A stretch of 52,359 nucleotides of DNA from Acidobacteriota bacterium (GTDB lineage: Bacteria; Acidobacteriota; Aminicenantia; JBFLYD01): the NCBI GenBank assembly GCA_040756905.1, contig JBFLYD010000019.1, positions 1 to 52,359 of the forward strand, given 5' to 3'. Of this stretch, positions 17,529-25,746 are shown piece by piece. Every line of letters begins with the position of its first letter. Position 1 is the first letter of the stretch. The notes beneath the pieces are model-generated. The model made no database searches, was not told the origin of the DNA, and saw only the letters and a program-made list of their open reading frames with translations. A program made the position numbers and the translations under genes.

Positions 17529-18656
17529 TTATTTTTCATAACTCAGTTCCCAGACATCATTGTAGAGAGACCCCCATCTGGGCACGCCTGCCCAACCACC
17601 ATAGATGAACATTCTTTTGCCATCGGACGCAGCCGTGAAGGGTGCTCTGGGTGATGGAAGCGAACCAGTAAACTCCAATTTCTCCCACTCAAGGGTATCG
17701 AGATTTAGCGAGTATGTTTCACCCAGGGCCGATTGCCGCTGCCAATTTCCATCCCAACCTCCAAAGATAATCAATCGGTTCAAATCCTCCAGAAGGGCAT
17801 GCCCTACATAGCCCCTGGCGCTTGGAGGATTCTTGGTCTGAAGTTTTGTCCAGGTCCAGTTTCGCAGGTCCAAGACATAAACCTCTGATAGATAACTCTC
17901 ACGGTCAGTGAAGGTAGAGCCCATGAACATAATCGCTCGATGATTTCTCCTGTCCAAGGCAACGGCTGGGTTAGTGTGGGGCGGAGGAATATCTCCTTTC
18001 GATTCGATTTTCGTCCATTGACCTGTTTTCAAATCGAACAAAGTAATTTGGTTTATAGAACCTGCACCGTGAAGATTCCCAAAGGGAGTCAGGCAGCCTC
18101 CAAAAAGGAGTATTTTTTCATCCCCTATATAAAGCATGGCAGTTCGCACCATGCGTGGATGGTGTTCTCCCTTGGTTTTTATCACACTCCATCTACTTGT
18201 TTTGAGATCAAAGGAATATACGTTGTAATCTGCGAACATCAAACCTGTTCCATCTGAGCCAAATACAACCATCCGGTCGCTTTCTGGAATATAAGCAGCA
18301 GAATGCATTGCCCTGGGCTCAGGAATTTCACCCCTCGCCCCAATAGCCTCGAGCTTCGTCCAGGTGTTCTTATCCAGATCTACAGCCCAGATATCATTGT
18401 AATTTCTTCCATGAAGCCCTCCGCCAAATAAAATCAGGCGATTTCTCTTACTGTCATAAATGAGTGAAACAAATTCGCGATCGGCGAAGGGGCCCTGACC
18501 ATCGAGCTCTAATTTTTTCCAGACGAATCTCAGCGGGTTATTTTGTGCATCTGCTTCTGGGATGGTGAAAGCAAATGCCAGGGAAAACAGAATGCAGATG
18601 TTAATAAATTTCCTGCATAAAGGGTTGTTAAGATACCAACCTTTACTCCTAAACAT
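17529..18656 (-). CDS. exported six-bladed kelch propeller protein
   Basis: The start at 18656 is set by AGGAGG with a six-base spacer. An upstream in-frame ATG at 18689 overlaps the end of the preceding gene and lacks such a site. A signal peptide (FINICILFSLAFAFTIPEADA) precedes six kelch motifs: LILFGGG...NDIWAVDLDKNTWTKL, MVVFGSDG...NVYSFDLKTSRWSVI, ILLFGGC...ITLFDLKTGQWTKI, AIMFMGS...VYVLDLRNWTWTKL, LIIFGGWDG...TYSLNLDTLEWEKL and MFIYGGWAG...NDVWELSY. It is a binding propeller without catalytic residues. It follows the 1214-residue metallopeptidase-like gene by 19 bases and is almost certainly in the same operon, with the ribosome site inside the end of that gene. Confidence 0.85.
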   Translation of the reverse strand: MFRSKGWYLNNPLCRKFINICILFSLAFAFTIPEADAQNNPLRFVWKKLELDGQGPFADREFVSLIYDSKRNRLILFGGGLHGRNYNDIWAVDLDKNTWTKLEAIGARGEIPEPRAMHSAAYIPESDRMVVFGSDGTGLMFADYNVYSFDLKTSRWSVIKTKGEHHPRMVRTAMLYIGDEKILLFGGCLTPFGNLHGAGSINQITLFDLKTGQWTKIESKGDIPPPHTNPAVALDRRNHRAIMFMGSTFTDRESYLSEVYVLDLRNWTWTKLQTKNPPSARGYVGHALLEDLNRLIIFGGWDGNWQRQSALGETYSLNLDTLEWEKLEFTGSLPSPRAPFTAASDGKRMFIYGGWAGVPRWGSLYNDVWELSYEK

Positions 18657-18675
18657 TGTTAACCTCCTTTTCTTT

Positions 18676-21600
18676 TTATCGTTCCCCATTTAACATCTTA
18701 TAAAATAGCCTTTCTATCTCCACCAACAACCTTGGGTCTTGTTTACTCAGAAATTCAATAAATCTCGCTCCCCCTTCATAAAACGAGATTCTACTAAAAG
18801 GCTCTCCTACGTAATGATTTTCTTCAAGATCGAGCCTAAGCCTGACTTGATTTTCGATAAAACGCGCTAACCCTTCTTTCCATTCCTGCCAAACCATATA
18901 TTCAAAATCGTTTTTGGCCAAAATCCGCTTTAATTCGCTACGATATTTAGAAATGTCATGAGGTTTATTTTCTTCCAATGCTTTTAAAAATAGAGAATAG
19001 GTTTTAGTGAATTCGTTGTTATCATAGGGAAAGGGATGGTTTAACTCCCATGCATAGTCTTTTTTGGCCATTGCTTTTTGAGCTATATCTAACTTTTCTT
19101 TGAGTTTTTGTTCACAGATCTCAAATTGATAACAATGGAGGAATTCATGAAAGATTGAAGCGTAGCCTTCAAGAGACTCAAAAACTTCACCTGAGATTAC
19201 ACAGACCATCTTACCTCCATAGGACTGGAGTGGAAAGGCAGCTCTTACGCCTTTGGCAATGGGCATCGGAGTGGGTGCCTTTTTAATGAAGATATACCTC
19301 TTTTTAGATGAATCGGCATCAAAGATAAAGAAGTAGCTACCTTCTACAATAGCAATGGGAAATGTTTTTTCTAAGAAAGGGTGGATATCTCTGATCTTAT
19401 TTTGTATTTCAAATATCTTTTGTAAACTGTCATGGTATTTCAATTGCACTTCTCTCGACTGTTTCCAACGAGCGAGTCCTTTTTCTATATCAAGATGTTG
19501 CAACATGAGCGGATAGTAATCTCGCAGCGCCGCTTCACTCTTTTCATACGCCTCCAACTGCTCGTAAAAGAATCGCTCTAGGATGTAACCTTGTCTGTAT
19601 TCGTCCATCATGTCAGCGCGCAGTTGTTCCGTCCACTTGGGGTCTCTTGTGTCGAGGTACTTCAGGGCAATGGCTCTCACCAGACACTCATCAAAAAAAT
19701 GCGTAATAGTTTTTGTCTTGAATTGGTCTTGAAATTCCGGGAGTTGCATGGCCGCTTCAAACAGGGGCTGTGCCCGCTGCTGTTGTGGGCGATAGCGCTC
19801 ATCATAGCTGACCGGATTAGTGATAGAATGGATAAATTCGTGCGGATTGTAGCCCCATTGGTCTGGAGGTCCATTCTGCGGCCCTTCAATGGAATAAAGG
19901 GTATCCTGCCAAACAAAGGCAAAAGCATATTCATAGGATAGCAGAAAGTTTGGAATAACTAAGGCCTGTACCACCTCGCCGCGGCCAGCCAACTCCGCTG
20001 GACTTTGAACACGACAATACTTCATCACTTTTGAGACCTCGCGCTGAATCGCAGAAAGATAGCCTTCGACAGCCTTTTGGTAATCTCCGCGAACGCCTTC
20101 ATAGATCGCTTCTATCGGAACAGCGGCGTAGAAATCCCGCAACAACGCGGGTAGTTCCGCCAGTGCGCTGAATCGAGGACGATCGGCGATCTCTCTCCAT
20201 TGCTCGGTAAAGCGAAACTCGGGTGGACCTGAGGTGGCCATGGTTACCACCGTATAGGTATATGGTTCCGCCCGATGCTTTTGATAAAACGTTTGCACGC
20301 GTTCCTTCAACGGACCGGGCGTCACCTCAAAGAGGCGTTCGCGCACTCGCTTTCGAACAGGGTGCATGCCGTTGGGATTGTTTTCCTCGTCGTAACCAGC
20401 CGCGTTGAGGAAAGCGAAAACAGTGAAAATGGTCTTGTTTTCCGTTAGACGAATTCGATTGGTGATAAACTGGTCAAGACTCAATGTAGGCGTATCTTTG
20501 TCGTGAAATAAGTCATCCTTTAGGCCGATGTTAAACTTTGCCTCTTTGATTTCTCTCCTGCTTTCCAACTTGCCGTTGACATATACCTCCGCTTTAAAGG
20601 GAATCATAAACTTTCCATCCACTTTGCGATAATCGGAGAACCTTATCTCCCTTTGCAATCGGGCAAAGGGTATGCTCTCCAAAAGATAGGTGATGAGGAG
20701 GGACTGTTTATCTAGCCAGATCTGGGTAGAAGTTGTCCCACCTTCGCTGGCACCAATTACATAAACCTCTCTTCCATCTACTTTTTTCGTATGCATTACA
20801 TCGGCAGCAACGGAAAGTCTGTGGTCTTGACCTTTTCCTTCGATGTCTCCAGTGAGTTGATGAAGAAACTGCTCAAAGGTTGAACTGTAAAGAGTGAAAG
20901 GAAGATACTGAAGATTCTGATCCACTTCTGGAACGCCGCGCCTGGCTTCTTTTTCACTCATGAGGATGCCATCTTTCCAAATGGATGCTTTCCCCTCGGG
21001 CGTCTCGACCTTCCAGAACGCTGGTGATTTGAAATAGACCTTTTGCTCAAACCTCTTGGGTTCGCCACTTTTCTCTGAAGTGCCTCCTACTCGACTATCG
21101 TATTCTTCGACTACCTCCGTTAACACTACATCCTGAAACCCTGCGCCCTGCGCTTTAGCTTTGTTTATCAACTCACTAAGGAATTTCCGGTTGGGAGGGC
21201 CTTCTTTTATCATCCTGTCACGAACTTCTTCAGGGACAGGGGCAAAGGCCACCTCGATAGCACCAGCAGCAGTGGGGATGCGATTTTTCAGAGCTAAAGT
21301 CTTCGGCTCAAGGATCAAAATCTCCGGGGCTTTGCCTCTTTTTAGCAAGATTAACTTCTTTCCATCCGGAGTAAATCCTCCAAATTCTGGAAAGCCTCCT
21401 GTCTTTAGCATCTTGTGGAATTCAACCTTCGGCTTGTCACCGAAATCTGTCCAGTAGCTGTAAATCTCACCGTTTATTTCTTCTTCTGCTTCTACTTCAT
21501 ACATTCCTTCCCTGCCATCGGTTGTGATGACAATCTGCTTGCCATCGGGCCGAATCAAAATCGCACGACAGAGTTTACCCACCTTGACTGTCAAAACATT

Positions 21601-22320
21601 CTCGATGGATTTTGTATCAATGATGGAGATGTCATCAGTTGTCTTATTGGCAACAATGGCATATCGGCCGTTGGGTGTGATTTGAACATCATGAGGATTT
21701 AGCCCGACTTTTACGTTCTTCACCAATTTTTTCTCTTTTGTATCATAGACAGCAATGGAGTCATAAGTGACTTTCGGAGCGTTAGGGTCAACAAAACCAG
21801 CGATGTTCATCTGAGTGATGTAAAGGTAATGGTCATCAGGAGTTAAGGCTCCTCGCCAGTAATCTTTAATCAGAATAGGAGTCTGTGACAAAAGTTCCCG
21901 TGCAATATAGTCAACTTCAAAAATAGCGCTGGCATCGGATGAGACAACAAAGTATCGGCGATTGTCATGGGCAAAGATGGGATTGCTGATGCCTCTAATT
22001 CTGACATCATTTTTCTCCGTATGGATAACGGTTGTGGTCAGTGTTCGCCAGTTCAACACCCAGATTTGTTTACCATCGTATGTTGCTCGAATCCATGCTG
22101 GTGCCTCACCTCCATAGATTTTCCCAACGACTTTATCAGCTGAAAAATCCACAACGAGGATGTGATTGTTTCTTCCAACGGATAGATAGCCTAAGGTGAT
22201 CTGCGCATCTCTTTTCAAGCCAGTAAACCCCGTTAGAAAGTCTTCACTTTCTAACGGGGTAAACATTGCAGCAAACAAAATGCTGATTAATACTAAAACA
22301 AAGGATTTAAATCTCTTCAT
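18676..22320 (-). CDS. exported propeller / LolA-like / double HExxH metallopeptidase-like protein
   Basis: A 1214-residue exported protein (signal KSFVLVLISILFAAMF) with an unusual domain order. At 35-365 is a YVTN-type beta-propeller (YLSVGRNNHILVVDFSADKVV; PHDVQITPNGRYAIVANKTTDDISIIDT). At about 430-615 is a LolA/lipoprotein-sorting-like half-barrel (YFKSPAFWKVETPEG; TQIWLDKQSLLITYLLE; YRKVDGKFMIPFKAEVY). At about 640-950 is a DUF4932-like zinc domain with HEFIH at 827-831 and Glu878 in FDECLVRA as likely third ligand. At about 990-1214 is a second zinc-type domain with HEFLH at 1058-1062 and Glu1149 in KEGLARFIE. Two complete ligand sets in one chain is odd. The DUF4932-like part is visibly GC-richer than the C-terminal domain. 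AAAGGAGG precedes the ATG; the kelch gene follows in the same operon. Confidence 0.8.
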   Translation of the reverse strand: MKRFKSFVLVLISILFAAMFTPLESEDFLTGFTGLKRDAQITLGYLSVGRNNHILVVDFSADKVVGKIYGGEAPAWIRATYDGKQIWVLNWRTLTTTVIHTEKNDVRIRGISNPIFAHDNRRYFVVSSDASAIFEVDYIARELLSQTPILIKDYWRGALTPDDHYLYITQMNIAGFVDPNAPKVTYDSIAVYDTKEKKLVKNVKVGLNPHDVQITPNGRYAIVANKTTDDISIIDTKSIENVLTVKVGKLCRAILIRPDGKQIVITTDGREGMYEVEAEEEINGEIYSYWTDFGDKPKVEFHKMLKTGGFPEFGGFTPDGKKLILLKRGKAPEILILEPKTLALKNRIPTAAGAIEVAFAPVPEEVRDRMIKEGPPNRKFLSELINKAKAQGAGFQDVVLTEVVEEYDSRVGGTSEKSGEPKRFEQKVYFKSPAFWKVETPEGKASIWKDGILMSEKEARRGVPEVDQNLQYLPFTLYSSTFEQFLHQLTGDIEGKGQDHRLSVAADVMHTKKVDGREVYVIGASEGGTTSTQIWLDKQSLLITYLLESIPFARLQREIRFSDYRKVDGKFMIPFKAEVYVNGKLESRREIKEAKFNIGLKDDLFHDKDTPTLSLDQFITNRIRLTENKTIFTVFAFLNAAGYDEENNPNGMHPVRKRVRERLFEVTPGPLKERVQTFYQKHRAEPYTYTVVTMATSGPPEFRFTEQWREIADRPRFSALAELPALLRDFYAAVPIEAIYEGVRGDYQKAVEGYLSAIQREVSKVMKYCRVQSPAELAGRGEVVQALVIPNFLLSYEYAFAFVWQDTLYSIEGPQNGPPDQWGYNPHEFIHSITNPVSYDERYRPQQQRAQPLFEAAMQLPEFQDQFKTKTITHFFDECLVRAIALKYLDTRDPKWTEQLRADMMDEYRQGYILERFFYEQLEAYEKSEAALRDYYPLMLQHLDIEKGLARWKQSREVQLKYHDSLQKIFEIQNKIRDIHPFLEKTFPIAIVEGSYFFIFDADSSKKRYIFIKKAPTPMPIAKGVRAAFPLQSYGGKMVCVISGEVFESLEGYASIFHEFLHCYQFEICEQKLKEKLDIAQKAMAKKDYAWELNHPFPYDNNEFTKTYSLFLKALEENKPHDISKYRSELKRILAKNDFEYMVWQEWKEGLARFIENQVRLRLDLEENHYVGEPFSRISFYEGGARFIEFLSKQDPRLLVEIERLFYKMLNGER
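22227..22260. repeat. perfect 15-bp inverted repeat inside a signal-peptide coding region
   Basis: ACCCCGTTAGAAAGT (22227-22241) and ACTTTCTAACGGGGT (22246-22260) pair perfectly around CTTC. In the reverse-strand mRNA this is a stable hairpin with a GAAG loop, 60 bases after the start codon of the 1214-residue gene, encoding TPLESEDFLTG at the signal-peptide end. It may slow early translation, or it may be an inserted palindrome that kept the frame. Confidence 0.7.
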
Positions 22321-22530
22321 TTTTATTTCCTCCTTTATTTAAAAAAGATCTAACCTTTTCCTCCCTTAGCCTTTACTCTAAATTCTTTCTTTCCGTTATC
22401 CATCATCTCCTTTTAGATTGGTTTCTTTAGGCACTAAAGCACTGTTTTTCTTATCTGCTCCCAATCCTAATCCCGGACCACTCCTCCATGTCACTATCTT
22501 CTTCGATTAATCTCCTTTTTTCATTTATCA

Positions 22531-23394
22531 TTATTTGACTAATGTCTTCCTTCTTTTAGCTGACCTCCTCAAAATTTTGCTGCTCTCAAAGACCGAATCA
22601 AAGAATTTGTTTGCTTCTGAAGTTAAAAGTTCCCGATACTCCAAGTAGATTTTTTTCGCCTTTGAGCCTGCCCAATTAACAGGGAGTAATTCCAGGGGCA
22701 ACATAGGATCATCCATTGCAATATCAATAAATTCCACCGTCAATCGGAACCTTTGTACAAAACATTCTCCTGGATCTACTGCTTCCTTTCTTTCTATCTT
22801 GCGTTTATGTGCGGCAAGAAGAGAGGCATATTGGTTGTAAAATTCCTTGTAGCATCTCTCCAACCCTCGAATATCCCAAACTTTAGATATTAATTCCTGC
22901 TCTTCACGGAAACCTGTATATTTTGCCTCAAAGGTCTCCACATACTCCGCTACCTTAAGCTTGTCAAAAATCCTCTCCAGTTCTTCTTTGAAATCATATG
23001 GCGAGATCCACAAAGAACTGCCCAAACTTCCATAACCCAATCTCCGCAACTCATCCCGCAGGGTATCTCGCAAGGAGCGCAACTCCTCAGGTATCGTATA
23101 TACAAGAAGCCTCCATTTTTTATCCCAGGGTTTGGGCTCCCGTTCTAAGGCTCGATGTTTCCCTTTTAGCATCCACTCTTTTCCTTTTTCGCTGAGGGAA
23201 TAATAACTCTGACGTCCTATCTTACGGCTCTGAATTAGTCCTTGTTTAGCCATTCTCGATAAAGCAAGGCGAACAGCAGTTTCAGAGAGATTAAAAGGTT
23301 TAAGGAGCTTTATTAAACTGCTCACCCAAATCTCTCCCCCACGCGGCATGATATATCCTCCAAACAATGTAAAGATTATCGTTAATGTCCGCAC
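22531..23394 (-). CDS. PaaX-family transcriptional regulator
   Basis: The start is GTG at 23394, supported because FTLFGGYIMPRGGEIWVSSL matches the normal PaaX N-terminus. A winged helix follows (LKPFNLSETAVRLALSRMAKQGLIQSRKIGRQSYYSLS). The PaaX central domain (WDKKWRLLVYTIPEELRSLRDTLRDEL; GYGSLGSSLWISPYD) and the C-terminal helical domain (FVQRFRLTVEFIDIAMDDPMLPLELLPVNW) are both present. In E. coli PaaX represses the phenylacetate operon and binds phenylacetyl-CoA. No phenylacetate genes are visible here, so the ligand and targets are open. The next gene downstream, 210 bases away, is the 1214-residue exported protein. Confidence 0.85.
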   Translation of the reverse strand: MRTLTIIFTLFGGYIMPRGGEIWVSSLIKLLKPFNLSETAVRLALSRMAKQGLIQSRKIGRQSYYSLSEKGKEWMLKGKHRALEREPKPWDKKWRLLVYTIPEELRSLRDTLRDELRRLGYGSLGSSLWISPYDFKEELERIFDKLKVAEYVETFEAKYTGFREEQELISKVWDIRGLERCYKEFYNQYASLLAAHKRKIERKEAVDPGECFVQRFRLTVEFIDIAMDDPMLPLELLPVNWAGSKAKKIYLEYRELLTSEANKFFDSVFESSKILRRSAKRRKTLVK

Positions 23395-23514
23395 TCTGAA
23401 CCTTTATTATTATATCATAATTTTATATTTCATTTTTTTTACGACATATTAAATTTTAATATTATTAGCTGTGTGAGAAATTGTTTGTTAATGAAGATGT
23501 TAAGGGATAGCACA

Positions 23515-23646
23515 CTAGTGCTTAGTTGCATAAGTTCTAACTCCGTCATTCCCGCAGGTCTTAAGCGGGAATCTATTGATTTTACTGGATTCCTGCTTTC
23601 GCAGGAATGACAACATAAGACACTAATTTACGCAACTAAGTACTAG
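23515..23646. mobile_element. 132-bp MITE-like element with nested palindromes
   Basis: The ends are CTAGTGCTTAGTTGCATAAG and, in reverse complement, CTAGTACTTAGTTGCGTAAA, a near-perfect terminal inverted repeat of about 20 bases. Inside are CGTCATTCCCGC...GCGGGAATC and GGATTCCTGC...GCAGGAATGAC arms, the widespread GTCATTCC(C/T)GC repeat type. No coding frame. It sits between the GNAT-YoaP gene stop and the PaaX gene start, 20 bases from the GNAT stop, and could act as a transcription barrier. Confidence 0.7.
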
Positions 23647-23665
23647 CAAAGGTTTATTGAAACTC

Positions 23666-24502
23666 TTAAGGAAACATCAATGCTTCTGAGACTTCTTTCT
23701 GAAAATTTTCTTTGTCAAATACGAAGGATTTTATAGGCTTTGCATTCACAAAACATCCTTCAACATTGCCCCTTTTTTTGACCTCTTCAGGCTCTTCGGA
23801 TTTACTTATCCAACGCATCGGTATTCCTTGAGCAACTTCCTTTATTTCTTGTTCTGCCTTTTTCAGAAAGGAATAGGAAAAAGGGCAAAAAGAAGGGCCG
23901 TAGATGAGTAAGACTTTGCCTTTATCCTCTTCTTGAGGGATGTAGCCTTCAGTTTTTTGAGTTTCCGTAATATACACAGGATCACGCCTCCCTTTGACAG
24001 GTTGATAGATAAAACCTTTCTTAAGAGGATAATACAGAAAGTCAGGGTCATCTCCCACCTGCTTGAACCCCTTCTTTGTGAAAAAGAGCCGGGCAGAATA
24101 CTGACCGGGTTTTTCACCTGCAAAGGTTTGCGTTACAAGGGCTAATGGAAACTTATTGTCAAACCAAACTCTGGGCTTTTTCATATCTTCTATCAGACTG
24201 GATAACAGTTTTGTTGCAACTTCTTTTCGCCAGTTCTCTTTTTCAGGGACATAGATGCAATAGATATAGATAATTCTCTCTGGGGGAACGGGTTTATACT
24301 GGATGAGTCCTACTGGAGTGGATTCTCTATATGCTAATTTGGCGAAGGAGCTCCACATTTGAAGCATCTCCATAGCCCATTTTCTCTTCTCCTCCATTCC
24401 TTTTATAAACGCGGGATCCTCTCTCTTTTCAGAGGGAATACATATCTGACAAAGATCATCTATGTTTTCCTCTGTAACATTTTTTATTCTAATCTTTTCC
24501 AT
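23666..24502 (-). CDS. GNAT acetyltransferase with YoaP-like C-terminal domain
   Basis: Residues 1-150 form a GNAT fold (NVTEENIDDLCQICIP; FAKLAYRESTPVGLIQYKPV; IYIYCIYVPEKENWRKEVATKLLSSL; LFFTKKGFKQVGDD). The last 90 residues form a YoaP-type thioredoxin-like domain (VLLIYGPSFCPFSYSFLKKAEQEI; MRWISKSEEPEEVKKRG; GCFVNAKPIKSF). The pairing is known for YoaP-type N-acetyltransferases, whose substrate is undefined. Only one cysteine of a possible CxxC remains (FCPFS), so disulfide chemistry is unlikely. The start has AAGGAG upstream. It is followed by an unrelated orphan on the same strand. Confidence 0.82.
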   Translation of the reverse strand: MEKIRIKNVTEENIDDLCQICIPSEKREDPAFIKGMEEKRKWAMEMLQMWSSFAKLAYRESTPVGLIQYKPVPPERIIYIYCIYVPEKENWRKEVATKLLSSLIEDMKKPRVWFDNKFPLALVTQTFAGEKPGQYSARLFFTKKGFKQVGDDPDFLYYPLKKGFIYQPVKGRRDPVYITETQKTEGYIPQEEDKGKVLLIYGPSFCPFSYSFLKKAEQEIKEVAQGIPMRWISKSEEPEEVKKRGNVEGCFVNAKPIKSFVFDKENFQKEVSEALMFP

Positions 24503-24562
24503 TTACCTTTTTCTCCTTATTAATACAACCGAATTAAATGAGTTGATTTGAGCATTTTTATC

Positions 24563-25600
24563 TTACCCTCTTTTAAAAAATTTTATCATACCCTTCCGTG
24601 CCATTTCTAAACTTTTAAGTCTATCTACCAATCTTATTGTAATGTTCAATTTTGCAGAAGTGGGTTCAAGGAGCTCGAAGACTTCATATTTCTTTACCTG
24701 TATTTCGATGGGCATGATCCCTGTTTTTTCAATACATTCCAGGAAACTTTTCTGGAATTCCTCTCTATAGTCTGTCAGTTTTGTTACATGGGCATGGAAA
24801 ATGAAACCTGAACCCTGGTCAACGAATAAAAATACATATGGGAAATAAGGTCTCTCATCTTCTTTTTTAATCGGGGTTGGAGCATGGAAGAAATCTACTT
24901 CCCAGATTAGATTGGTTTGTCTGATATTCCGCTTTATCCTTTGAATACGGATTTCGTCCCATGTTTCACTTGATATTTTTTCAATCTTCAAAGATGTTGG
25001 TTGCAGGTATTCATCTTTCCAGATTAGAGTATTTTTTCTAACCTCAGGAACTCTCACAAGATAATAATTTTTTTCAGGAGGATAAAGCACTTTCTTATTT
25101 TCTTTACAGCGTAAACACACCTCTTTTGTTTGCTGTAAAACAAGGGTTAAATAAATTATCTCATTTTTATTTAAAAACCATGGGAAATAACCGGGTTTAT
25201 AGTTTCTGAATATTGGCCAGGAATTTGGTCCTCTGAATTTCAATCCTAAATCTTTTATTATCTGCAAATCCTCTTTTTGTAAAAATTTTCTATCTTCAAA
25301 TGATGCCATCAAGCAGTCTTGAATATACAAGGAATCTGGATCACCAGGTTGAACTTGCCCTGATTGAATTTTTAAATATGACTCCAATCCCTTTGTACCT
25401 AAATAAACAGCCAAGCCAAAAAATTCTCCTGAATTTCCCAGCACGCAACAGTAACCTATTTCGCTGTTTTCAGGATTCTGAACCCCGAATAAATCTGAAT
25501 CAAACATCCACTCCCAACTCTTGATGTTTTTGAATTCTATGGCTTCAAAGTAAAGGCCTCTCCATTCTTGAAGAGAAGGCAAAGATTTATCCATTTCCAT
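24563..25600 (-). CDS. conserved protein of unknown function (resembles DUF7309/DUF6930)
   Basis: I cannot assign a function. The protein has 345 residues, no signal or membrane segment, and is probably cytoplasmic. Recognisable blocks are an N-terminal EWRGLYFEAIEFKNIKSW, a GYCCVLGNSGEFFGLAVYLG beta-hairpin, FRGPNSWPIFRNYKPGYFPWFL in the middle, a single CLRC pair, and a C-terminal VWFA-unrelated alpha/beta part. From memory the middle block resembles DUF7309 and the end DUF6930, which occur together in proteins of unknown role. Two Met codons lie six bases apart at the start, with only a weak AGAAAGAGA upstream. GC is low, like the housekeeping genes here. Confidence 0.6.
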   Translation of the reverse strand: MEMDKSLPSLQEWRGLYFEAIEFKNIKSWEWMFDSDLFGVQNPENSEIGYCCVLGNSGEFFGLAVYLGTKGLESYLKIQSGQVQPGDPDSLYIQDCLMASFEDRKFLQKEDLQIIKDLGLKFRGPNSWPIFRNYKPGYFPWFLNKNEIIYLTLVLQQTKEVCLRCKENKKVLYPPEKNYYLVRVPEVRKNTLIWKDEYLQPTSLKIEKISSETWDEIRIQRIKRNIRQTNLIWEVDFFHAPTPIKKEDERPYFPYVFLFVDQGSGFIFHAHVTKLTDYREEFQKSFLECIEKTGIMPIEIQVKKYEVFELLEPTSAKLNITIRLVDRLKSLEMARKGMIKFFKRG

Positions 25601-25746
25601 TCTCTTTCTATATTAGATTTATTAATATATCAAAATTGGAGGTTCGAATACAACTTTACACGTACAATTTCCATATAGATTCTTAATGAGGCAATAGGGT
25701 TCCTAAAGATTTATCGAGACTCATTAGATAATTTTTTGACAGAAGT

